Assembly (NCBI RefSeq): GCF_030732985.1
Contig: NZ_JASHJX010000038.1
Coordinates: 1-45,004 of the forward strand
Source of the DNA: Nioella sp. MMSF_3534
GTDB lineage: Bacteria; Pseudomonadota; Alphaproteobacteria; Rhodobacterales; Rhodobacteraceae
Reading direction: 5' to 3'
Length of the DNA stretch: 45,004 bases
Shown piece after piece: positions 34,746 to 41,773 of this stretch. The position numbers and the translations under genes are program-made. Positions within the stretch are counted from its first letter, which is position 1. Every line of letters starts with the position of its first letter. The notes under the pieces are model-generated. The model worked only from the letters and a program-made list of their open reading frames with translations, had not been told where the DNA came from and made no database searches.

Positions 34746-36025
34746 ATGGCCCCCTGTGTTCTCAGAGCGGTAGAGGTGCCCAAAGATTCACCGCACGACC
34801 CGTTTACCGTGCGGGATTCCGAGACAGTTTCTGCCACCATCTCGGCCGTCACGGCGGACAAGGTCCAACCCAGATGTCCATGCCCGGTATTGTAGAACAC
34901 CCGGTCCCGAACACCCTGCCCCACCTTGGGCATCATGTTCGGCATCATCGGGCGCAGGCCCGCCCAGGGAATGGCGTGTTCCGTGCTGACGCCCGGGAAG
35001 AAACGTTCGCACCACTTGACCAGCGGGCGGATGCGGTCATCCCGGATATCGAGGTTATAGCCATTGAACTCCGCCGTTCCGGCAATCCGGAACCGGTCCT
35101 TGCCAAGGCGGCTGGTGACCACCTTGGCCTCGTCATCAAGCAAGCTGATCCAGGGCGCCGCGCGCTGGCTTTCCTCGTCATCGAGGCGAACGGTGATGGA
35201 ATAGCCCTTCACCGGGTAGACATTCACCCGGTCACCAAGCTGCGCTGCGATGGCCCGGCTTTCGACACCGGCACAGACTACAATGCCGTCAAAGGTCTCG
35301 ACCTGGCTTTCGGTGTTCCGGCTCCAGGTGATGCGCACCTCTTTGTCATCGGCGCGGATATCTTCCACATCCGTTCCGAAACGCAACACCGCGCCGCTCG
35401 CTTCAATGGATTTGGCAAGACCCGTCGTGTAGCGGTGAATGTCGCCGGTGAAATCGCTTTCCGTGTAGTACCCGCCGTAGAACTCCCCGCTCAGCGCCGG
35501 TTCGATCTGGCGCATTTCTTCCGGGGCGACGGCGCGGCGCGTGAGCCCGCCTTCGGCCAGCAGCCTGTTGACCTCGGTGGCGTGGTCGAACTCGGCCTTG
35601 TCGGTGTAGATATGCAGGATGCCCCGGTTTTCGCAGTCGAAGTCGAAGCCGAACCGGTCGGCCTTTTCGCGCAGCAAACCCCTTGCGGCAATCGCCATGC
35701 GGGCGGTTTCCACGGTGTTGGCCCGGTATTGCGGGATCGCGGCGATGAATTCGGCCATCCAGCTGTACTTGTGCCAACTCGGGCGCGGGTTGATCAGAAG
35801 CGGCGCGCCCCGTGTCATCATCCACTTCATGCCCTTGAAGACGGTGGACAGCCGGTTCCAGGTTTCGGCATTCGACGCGGACAATTGCCCGCCATTGGCG
35901 AAGGACGTCTGCATCGCCGCATAACGGTTGCGGTCGAAAAGCGTCACCTCGTAGCCCCGGTCCATGAGGCTGGAAGCAGTCGTCACGCCGGTGATTCCGG
36001 CGCCAATTACGGCAATTCTGGTCAT
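34742..36025 (-). CDS. FAD-dependent D-amino-acid dehydrogenase / glycine oxidase-like (DadA family)
   Basis: A 427-residue DAO-fold flavoprotein (PF01266). The FAD-binding N-terminus is RIAVIGAGITGVTTASSLMDRG, followed by DadA-type SFANGGQLSASNAETWN and, near the C-terminus, WAGLRPMMPNMMPKVG and YNTGHGHLGWTLS. It would oxidise a D-amino acid or glycine to the keto acid (glyoxylate) and ammonia at the membrane. A glycine riboswitch in its leader points to glycine as signal and probable substrate. Of two ATGs, 36025 is chosen because GGAGG is 5 bp upstream; the one at 36028 is too close. Confidence 0.88.
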   Translation of the reverse strand: MTRIAVIGAGITGVTTASSLMDRGYEVTLFDRNRYAAMQTSFANGGQLSASNAETWNRLSTVFKGMKWMMTRGAPLLINPRPSWHKYSWMAEFIAAIPQYRANTVETARMAIAARGLLREKADRFGFDFDCENRGILHIYTDKAEFDHATEVNRLLAEGGLTRRAVAPEEMRQIEPALSGEFYGGYYTESDFTGDIHRYTTGLAKSIEASGAVLRFGTDVEDIRADDKEVRITWSRNTESQVETFDGIVVCAGVESRAIAAQLGDRVNVYPVKGYSITVRLDDEESQRAAPWISLLDDEAKVVTSRLGKDRFRIAGTAEFNGYNLDIRDDRIRPLVKWCERFFPGVSTEHAIPWAGLRPMMPNMMPKVGQGVRDRVFYNTGHGHLGWTLSAVTAEMVAETVSESRTVNGSCGESLGTSTALRTQGAM

Positions 36026-36107
36026 CATGTCCTCCGCGACCAAAGGTTAGGTTCCGCCGTTCGGCGGGCTCATCCCCTCTGTCGCGGGCGGCACCACGCT
36101 TCAGATT

Positions 36108-36197
36108 GCCTGTCCGATCACAGTCCTTTTGCCTGAGAGGTTCCGGGGGGTTGCTCCTTCGGCGCCGGCATGTTGGCCAGCCTCTCCTGTCTCGGCT
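36108..36197 (-). promoter_or_regulatory. Glycine riboswitch aptamer
   Basis: On the minus strand, in the leader of the FAD dehydrogenase, the sequence shows the glycine-aptamer landmarks in order: GGAGAG (36187-36182), then GGCGCCGAAGGAGCAA, then CCTCTCAGGCAAAAGGAC. The GGAGAG pairs with CTCTC, and flanking CCGA/TCGG can close P1. It seems to be a single aptamer; no full second copy follows. About 80 nt remain to the start codon, including a GC hairpin (CCGCC-N4-GGCGG) that may form the expression platform. Whether glycine turns the gene on or off is not shown; an ON switch for catabolism is usual. Confidence 0.93.
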
Positions 36198-36211
36198 TCG
36201 TTGGCAGAGTG

Positions 36212-36258
36212 GTGATAGTCGATATTTATTCTCATATCAAGACTATCTTTTCTTGATA
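36212..36258 (-). promoter_or_regulatory. Probable promoter and inverted repeat upstream of the glycine riboswitch
   Basis: Reading the minus strand, TTGATA (36240-36235) and TATCAC (36217-36212) are separated by 17 bp, a fair sigma-70-type promoter whose start would fall just before the riboswitch. The -35 box is part of a perfect inverted repeat, TATCAAGA-N8-TCTTGATA (36235-36258), a candidate regulator site. Its outer edge also forms one GGTATC half-site. Confidence 0.5.
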
Positions 36259-36259
36259 C

Positions 36260-36739
36260 CTATGTTGCACAGGCGTCGCGCAGAGAGTCCTTGTATTCCG
36301 GAGAGGTGACCCAACGCCCCAACCGCAGCAGCAGCCCGTTCAATTGCGCCATCTCATCCGCACTCAGCGGCTCGGTCAGAATTACCTCAAGCCGGTCCGA
36401 CAGGTCCCTTGCGATCCGGCGCACCTGCTTTCCTTTTTCGGTCGTTCGGAGGAAGAAAACGCGTGCATCCTCGGGGGAGTTTTCGCGATAGATCAGGTCA
36501 GCACCCAGGAGGCTTTGGATAATCCTTGAGGTCAGGCTGCGTTCGAGTCCGGTTGACTTCAATATCTCTGCAAACGTCGTTCCCGGAGAATCGTCAACCA
36601 GACGCAAAACCCTCAGCTCCCGGATTCGGCAGCCGGTTTCTCGCAGGAAGATGGCATCGTTTGCCCGGATCGCCTCTTGCGCGACGATATCGAGACGGTA
36701 GGTCAACCGCTCGTTTTGAAAGGTTTTTTTCTCCAGCAT
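36260..36739 (-). CDS. MarR-family transcriptional regulator
   Basis: A 159-residue winged-helix regulator (PF12802/PF01047): RIRELRVLRLVDDSPGTTFAEILKSTGLERSLTSRIIQSLLGADLIYRE is the DNA-binding domain with its recognition helix, then EDARVFFLRTTEKGKQVRR forms the wing. Terminal helices give the dimer. It is divergent from the amidohydrolase gene across about 140 bp. The perfect 18-bp palindrome 31-48 bp before its start codon is the natural site for autorepression. Members of this family often sense aromatic acids or CoA thioesters, so benzoate, hippurate or a derivative is a reasonable ligand guess. Confidence 0.9.
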   Translation of the reverse strand: MLEKKTFQNERLTYRLDIVAQEAIRANDAIFLRETGCRIRELRVLRLVDDSPGTTFAEILKSTGLERSLTSRIIQSLLGADLIYRENSPEDARVFFLRTTEKGKQVRRIARDLSDRLEVILTEPLSADEMAQLNGLLLRLGRWVTSPEYKDSLRDACAT

Positions 36740-36769
36740 TTTGGCCCTGCCCTTCCGTTCATACTCAAA

Positions 36770-36787
36770 AGGTATCGCACGATACCT
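36770..36787. promoter_or_regulatory. Palindromic operator AGGTATCG-CA-CGATACCT (marR/hipO region)
   Basis: Perfect 8-bp inverted repeat with a 2-bp centre, located between the divergent marR and amidohydrolase genes. Its core, GGTATC GCAC GATACC, is the same 12-base, 4-bp-spaced motif as at 27319-27334. A TTGACC box on the minus strand lies about 10 bp upstream of it toward the hydrolase, so a repressor bound here would block marR transcription. Confidence 0.8.
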
Positions 36788-36881
36788 GTTGGGTGGTCAA
36801 TTTATTCTCAGCTTGAAACCTTTTTGGGATACAAGTCTCAACATGCAACCATCTCACCCTGAGAATCAAGGGAAAGCCGAC

Positions 36882-38072
36882 ATGTTCGACACCTGGTATG
36901 ACACGCAGCGCGACACATCGCTGGCCTGGCTTCAGGACTTGCATGCCCACCCCGAGACCGGGTTCGAAGAGGTCCGTACCGCCGCCTTTGTTGCCGCGCG
37001 CCTGGCCGATTTCGGCTTCGAGGTCGCCACCGGCATCGGCGGAACAGGCGTTGTCGGCACGTTGTATGGCCGCGACGCCAGCCCCGAACGCCCTGGCCGC
37101 TGCATCGCCTTCCGGGCCGAACTGGACGCGCTGCCGATGGAAGAAAAGGCCGATGTCGCCTACCGCTCCACGGATGCGGCACGCTTTCACGGCTGCGGCC
37201 ATGACGGGCACACGGTCACGTCGCTGACCGCCGCCGCCTACCTGGCACAGCACCGCGACTTCGACGGCACGATCCGTTTCATTTTCCAGCCCGCCGAAGA
37301 GCTTCTGACCGGGGCGCGCGCCATGCTGGCTGACGGGCTGTTCGGGCGCTTCCCATGTGACGAGATCTACGCCCTGCACAATCTGCCGGGCCTGCCGGAG
37401 GGGGCCGTCGCGGTTCCCGCATCGTCTGCGCTGGCATCGGCTGACAATATCGACGTGACGATCCGCGCGAACGGTGCCCATGGCGCGATGCCGCATACCG
37501 GCGAGGACGCGATGCTCGCCGCCGCCAGTTTCCTGACCTCTGTCCAGCAGGCCGCGACGCGCGCTTTCGATGCCCGCGACGCGGGCGTGATTTCCTTCGG
37601 CACTTTGCGCGGCGGCACCGCCCGCAACATCCTGCCCGAGGAAATCCGGCTCGAAGGCACCATGCGCACGACCGCAACCTCGGTCCGCGACCGCCTGGAA
37701 ACGCTCCTGACCGACACCGCCCGCGCGACCGACGCGATCTTCGGCGTCACGACAACCGTTTCCGTGGAAAAGGTCGCGCCAGTGACCATGAACCACCCCG
37801 CCGCCGTGGCCGCCGTCGTGACGTCGGCCAGCCGCGTCATCGGCCCCGACAAGGTGATCGAGAACGCCCGCAGCCTGATGGCCTCCGAGGATTTCTCGGA
37901 ATTCAGCGCGCGCGTTCCGGGTGCCTATTTCTTCGTCGGCCAGTCGGGCCGCGCGCCCCACCACCCCGAATATGTCTTCGACCCCGAGATCATCCCCGTC
38001 GGCGCGGCAATCTTTGCCGATCTCGCCCGAACGCGGACGAGCCGTTCGCTCAACGCGCAAGCGAACACCTGA
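36882..38072 (+). CDS. M20D amidohydrolase, probable hippurate hydrolase
   Basis: A 396-residue metal-dependent enzyme of the HipO / aminoacylase family (PF01546). Metal-site residues are C105, H107 and H110 in FHGCGHDGHT, and E139-E140 in FQPAEELL; the dimerisation domain has ANGAHGAMPHTGEDAM; and EDFSEF lies near the C-terminus. Family members cleave N-acyl amino acids, with hippurate (benzoylglycine) the classical substrate. Neighbours support this: the products benzoate and glycine each have dedicated genes in the island. ATG 36882 follows AAGGG at good distance and gives the family N-terminus. Other N-acyl amino acids remain possible. Confidence 0.88.
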   Translation: MFDTWYDTQRDTSLAWLQDLHAHPETGFEEVRTAAFVAARLADFGFEVATGIGGTGVVGTLYGRDASPERPGRCIAFRAELDALPMEEKADVAYRSTDAARFHGCGHDGHTVTSLTAAAYLAQHRDFDGTIRFIFQPAEELLTGARAMLADGLFGRFPCDEIYALHNLPGLPEGAVAVPASSALASADNIDVTIRANGAHGAMPHTGEDAMLAAASFLTSVQQAATRAFDARDAGVISFGTLRGGTARNILPEEIRLEGTMRTTATSVRDRLETLLTDTARATDAIFGVTTTVSVEKVAPVTMNHPAAVAAVVTSASRVIGPDKVIENARSLMASEDFSEFSARVPGAYFFVGQSGRAPHHPEYVFDPEIIPVGAAIFADLARTRTSRSLNAQANT

Positions 38073-38101
38073 AACACACCGTCATCAAAGGGAGGTTCCA
38101 G

Positions 38102-39151
38102 ATGACCTACTTCACCACCAAAACCCTCAAGGCGTCGGTCGCCGCCATCGCGATTGTCGCAAGCACCCAGGCTGCAAGCGCCGAAGTGCTGACCATGTCG
38201 TCCTGGGTTCCGCCGACCCATTTCGTACACACCGACATCCTCGTGCCCTTCACCGAGCGCGTGGCCGAGGCCACCGAGGGCCGCGTCACCATCATGATCC
38301 TGCCCGCGCCGCTGGCCAGCCCGCCGCAACACTGGGAACTGGCGCGCAATGGCGTGGCCGACATCACCTGGGGCAACTTCACCTACGAGCCCGAGCGCTT
38401 CGTTTCGATGTGGTTCTCGGAATTCCCGAACTCCGGCACCAATGCCGAAGCGCAAAGCGTTGCCCTGTGGCGCACCTTTGACACCTATCTTGCCGACAAC
38501 GCGGCGTTCGACGGCGTTGAAGTTCTGGGCGTCGGCCTCTTCGGTGGCGGTCAGCTTCACCACGGCTCCACCACCATTTCCGCGCCCGAGGACATGGAAG
38601 GGCAAAAGTTCCGCATGGGTGGCCCGATCCAGGAACAGCTGCTGACCGCGCTCGGATCGGTTCCCGTAGCCTCGCCCGCAACCCGCGCCTACGAGATGCT
38701 GGAAAGCGGCGTCATCGACGGCTCGCTGCACACGATGGAATCCGTGGTCAACTTTCGCCTCGACGAAAGCCTGACCCACCACACCGTGTTTCCGGGCGGC
38801 TTTTACGACGCGAGCTTCTTCATCGCCATGAACGGCGCCCGTTGGGACGGCCTGAGCGACGCAGACCGCGCCGCGATCGAAGAGATCTCGGGCGAGGCCC
38901 TGTCGGCGGCCTGGGGGGCGACCTTCGACATCCAGAACGCCGCCGCGTTCGAAACCCTGTCCGGCGAAGGCCACGAGATCGTGGAAGCCTCGCCCGAACT
39001 GGTCGCAGCGGTCGATGCCATCACCGACGACATGATCGCCGAATGGATCACCGCCGCCACCGCCGCCGGGGTCGAGGATCCGGCCGCCGTTCTGGAGTTC
39101 TACACCCGAACCTACACGGACCTCGTCAACGCAGAGGCCTCCGGCAGCTGA
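38102..39151 (+). CDS. TRAP transporter substrate-binding protein (DctP type)
   Basis: A 349-residue periplasmic binding protein with signal peptide (KTLKASVAAIAIVASTQAASA, cut before EVLTM). DctP fold (PF03480): STTISAPEDMEGQKFRMGG, with the arginine that usually binds a substrate carboxylate, and GVIDGSLHTMESVVNF. It would deliver an organic acid to the DctQM permease. Position right after the amidohydrolase (29-bp gap, GGGAGG site) suggests the hydrolase's substrate, hippurate or a related acid. The signal-peptide start and ATG 38102 are clear. Confidence 0.93.
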   Translation: MTYFTTKTLKASVAAIAIVASTQAASAEVLTMSSWVPPTHFVHTDILVPFTERVAEATEGRVTIMILPAPLASPPQHWELARNGVADITWGNFTYEPERFVSMWFSEFPNSGTNAEAQSVALWRTFDTYLADNAAFDGVEVLGVGLFGGGQLHHGSTTISAPEDMEGQKFRMGGPIQEQLLTALGSVPVASPATRAYEMLESGVIDGSLHTMESVVNFRLDESLTHHTVFPGGFYDASFFIAMNGARWDGLSDADRAAIEEISGEALSAAWGATFDIQNAAAFETLSGEGHEIVEASPELVAAVDAITDDMIAEWITAATAAGVEDPAAVLEFYTRTYTDLVNAEASGS

Positions 39152-39207
39152 TCGGCAGGACCGGGGGCAGCCCGCCTGCCTCCGGCCACAAAAGGGGAGG
39201 AGAAAAC

Positions 39208-39708
39208 ATGCGAAACCTGACATGGAAGATCCGGCATGCCGTCGAAACGGTGATGGCCCTGTTCCTTCTGTCCATGGTGGCCCTGACCTTCGCAGACGTC
39301 ATCGGCAGGCGCATCTTCGGCGCGCCGATCTACGGCTCGAACGACATCACCGAACACCTCATGGCGCTGGTCGTCTTTTCCGGCCTGCCGCTGGTGACCG
39401 CCGCCGGCGCCCACCTGACTATCGACTTGTTCGACAAGCTGATCTCCAGCCCCCGGATGGGCTGGTGGCGGGTGCTGATCTCGGTCCTTGTCACCGCCGT
39501 TCTGGCGATGATGGCCTGGCTCTTCGTCAAGCACGGGCTGAACGCCTCGCAGATTTCCGAGGTCAGCCAAGCCCTGCGGGTGCCGCGCGCACCGCTCTAC
39601 TTCGTCATGTCCGCAAGCCTCGGCCTCTCGGCCCTCGCCGCGCTGATCATCGCCCTCGCCGGGCCGATGGTCGATCCCGAAGACACCCACCAGGAGGAAG
39701 CCCTATGA
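39208..39708 (+). CDS. TRAP transporter small permease (DctQ type)
   Basis: A 166-residue protein with four membrane spans (PF04290): RHAVETVMALFLLSMVALTFADVIGRRIF at the start, then SNDITEHLMALVVFSGLP, the DctQ hallmark region. ATG 39208 has GGGAGGAG upstream. It ends in an ATGA overlap with dctM. It is the small membrane partner that couples the binding protein to the large permease. Confidence 0.93.
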   Translation: MRNLTWKIRHAVETVMALFLLSMVALTFADVIGRRIFGAPIYGSNDITEHLMALVVFSGLPLVTAAGAHLTIDLFDKLISSPRMGWWRVLISVLVTAVLAMMAWLFVKHGLNASQISEVSQALRVPRAPLYFVMSASLGLSALAALIIALAGPMVDPEDTHQEEAL

Positions 39709-40997
39709 TCGTCGGTTCCATCGCGATGGCCTCGGCCATCATCCTCGCCTTCCTGCGCGTTCCGCTTGCCTTCGCCCTTCTGGCGGTCTCGGTGGCCGGG
39801 ATCGGCTTCGCCATCAACTGGAACATCGCCTTCCAGCTGATCCCGCTCACCATCGCCGACGCGGTTCTGTCCTATGACCTTGCCGTGGTGCCGATGTTCA
39901 TCCTGATGGGCAACGTCATTTCCAAAACCGGTATCGCACAGGATCTGTTCCGCGCCGCCTACGCCTTCGTCGGCAATGTGCGCGGGGGGCTGGCGCTCTC
40001 GACCATGGTGGCCTGTTCCGGGTTCTCGGCGGTCTGCGGATCGAGCTACGCCACTGCCGCGACCATGGCCAAGGTCTCCTACCCCAGCATGAAGAAATAC
40101 CGCTATTCCGATGAACTGGCGGCAGGCACCATCGCAGCGGGTGGCACCCTGGGCATTCTGATCCCACCGTCGATCATCATGGTGATCTACGGCATCCTGA
40201 CCCAGACCAATATCGGCGACCTGTTCATCGCGGGCGTGGTGCCCGGCCTGCTCGGCCTCGCCATGTACATGCTGGCGATCCGCCTTGTCGCCGCGCGCAA
40301 GCCCGAACACGCCCCGCAGGGCGAACGCACCCCCTGGCCCGAGAAACTGCGCGCCCTGTCCGGTGTCTGGCCCTTCCTGCTGCTCTTTGGGCTCATCATC
40401 GGCGGGCTCTACGCCCGGCTCTTCACGCCCACGGAAGCGGCGGGCATGGGCGCGGGCCTTGCGATCCTGATCGCCACGCTGCACGGACGCCTGAACTGGG
40501 CCACTCTGCGCAGGATCATCGTCGACACCGCCTATACCTCGGTCTCGCTCTACACGGTGCTTTTCGGCGCGCTGATGCTGTCGAAACTGCTGACCCTGTC
40601 GGGCCTTGCGGCGGGCGTTCTGGGCCTCGTGCAATCGACCGGGCTGGAGGGCACGATGCTGATCCTCGCGATCATGCTGGTCTTCCTCGTGCTCGGCTGC
40701 GTGATGGACTCGATGGCGATCATCCTGATCTTCGTGCCGCTTTTTGCCCCGATCGTGGTGGCGCAGGGGTTCGACCTGGTCTGGTTCGGGATCATCGTCA
40801 TCGTCGTGACCGAGATCGCGTTGATCACGCCACCGGTTGGCATGAACGTCTTCGTCCTGAAGGCGGTGCTGCCAGAGGTGCCCGTGGTGCGGATCTTCAA
40901 GGGGCTCGTGCCCTTCATCGCAGCGGATGTCCTGCGGCTGGCTGCTCTGATCGCCTTCCCCGCGATCACGCTTTGGCTGGGCAGTACGATCGGTTGA
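39705..40997 (+). CDS. TRAP transporter large permease (DctM type)
   Basis: A 430-residue protein with about 12 membrane spans (PF06808). Typical blocks: VPLAFALLAVSVAGIG, VVPMFILMGNVISKTGIAQDLF, STMVACSGFSAVCGSSYATAATM, TLGILIPPSIIMVIYG, FTPTEAAGMGA, and TPPVGMNVFVLKAV near the end. It carries out Na+-driven uptake of the substrate captured by DctP. It starts inside the dctQ stop codon. It is the last gene of the hydrolase-dctP-dctQ-dctM unit. Confidence 0.95.
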   Translation: MIVGSIAMASAIILAFLRVPLAFALLAVSVAGIGFAINWNIAFQLIPLTIADAVLSYDLAVVPMFILMGNVISKTGIAQDLFRAAYAFVGNVRGGLALSTMVACSGFSAVCGSSYATAATMAKVSYPSMKKYRYSDELAAGTIAAGGTLGILIPPSIIMVIYGILTQTNIGDLFIAGVVPGLLGLAMYMLAIRLVAARKPEHAPQGERTPWPEKLRALSGVWPFLLLFGLIIGGLYARLFTPTEAAGMGAGLAILIATLHGRLNWATLRRIIVDTAYTSVSLYTVLFGALMLSKLLTLSGLAAGVLGLVQSTGLEGTMLILAIMLVFLVLGCVMDSMAIILIFVPLFAPIVVAQGFDLVWFGIIVIVVTEIALITPPVGMNVFVLKAVLPEVPVVRIFKGLVPFIAADVLRLAALIAFPAITLWLGSTIG

Positions 40998-41033
40998 CCA
41001 GGTGCAAAGCCTCTGCATCTGGCAGATCCGGTC

Positions 41034-41054
41034 GAGCAGGAATCGTTCCTGCTC
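41034..41054 (+). terminator. Hairpin after the TRAP operon
   Basis: Perfect 9-bp stem GAGCAGGAA-TCG-TTCCTGCTC, 37 bp after the dctM stop. No T-run follows, so it is a possible rather than a clear terminator. The rest of the 228-bp gap to 41225 shows no gene I can support. Confidence 0.45.
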
Positions 41055-41225
41055 TTCAGGACATGCTTGGGCTGATGCCGTGACTTGCCGAGCAAAGCCC
41101 CTGCCGTTTCGGTGGCCTGCCTGTCGATGTCGAGGCCCGCGGCCACCGCATGGCGCATGACGATGCGGCGCCCATTACTCCGGCCCCCTGCGCCCCGACC
41201 GACGGCGATCAAAACCGCGCGGCTG

Positions 41226-41537
41226 CTATTCCTCGAACCCGAACCGTTCCAGCAATTCTTCGCGCGTGAAGACCTCGGGCTGTTCCCAGGGCGGGCGGCG
41301 CCTGACGAGCTGATAGCGCCCGTCTGGCATCCGCTCATACCAGGCGATCCCGATGGTCCCAAGGTCCTGCAGATGCGCCAGATAGGCATCCAGCGTGGTG
41401 AATTCTCGACCCTCGGCATGGGGCAGCGCATCGCCAGCGCCTGTCCCGTTGCCAAATGAGCTGTCCGCGACCATCGTCAGGCCTCCTGCCATCAGAAGCC
41501 CGGCCAGATTTACCATGTGGCCAAGCTTGAATTTCAT
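41226..41537 (-). CDS. Small exported protein of unknown function
   Basis: A 103-residue protein. A hydrophobic N-terminus (VNLAGLLMAGGLTMVADSSFG) after MKFKLGHM looks like a signal peptide or anchor. The mature part is polar, with DAYLAHLQDLGTIGIAWYERMPDGRYQL and an acidic end (TREELLERFGFEE). I do not recognise a family. It is divergent from the serralysin gene across 236 bp that hold no other visible gene, so the two share an upstream region; a link with the protease, such as a periplasmic inhibitor, is only a position-based guess. Confidence 0.6.
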   Translation of the reverse strand: MKFKLGHMVNLAGLLMAGGLTMVADSSFGNGTGAGDALPHAEGREFTTLDAYLAHLQDLGTIGIAWYERMPDGRYQLVRRRPPWEQPEVFTREELLERFGFEE

Positions 41538-41773
41538 CCTAAATCTCCGTTAAGTATTCGTGGTGGTTGCGTTCTTTCGGGGGAGATGCCTGGCAGCCAC
41601 CGCGTTTTGCCCGGTCTTGCAGCTTTCTTCGACGCGCTTTTGGCAGAACGTACCAGTCCCCGAAGACTATTCAAAGCGGCCTTTGGCTGTGCAAATGAAT
41701 GATGTCCCGTCGGGGGTCCGCCGCCTCCTGCCCTTGGATGCAACAGCCGGGACGCAACATGGAGAGACCAGAT

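Noticed and set aside
36025-36107. Second glycine aptamer in tandem
   Set aside because: A GACAGAGG-like stretch is present, but the GGAGAG, GCCGAAGG and CTCTCAGG elements of a second aptamer are missing.
34397-40997. Ectoine-utilisation locus (TRAP transporter plus EutB/EutC-like fragments)
   Set aside because: Only short fragments resemble EutB/EutC, and no eutA, eutD or eutE is seen. The TRAP genes are tied to an M20D hydrolase and ben/cat genes instead.
40998-41225. Minus-strand peptide (MRHAVAAGLDIDRQATETAG...) after the TRAP operon
   Set aside because: It looks mildly protein-like but has no ribosome-binding site and no stop before running into dctM; no family could be assigned.
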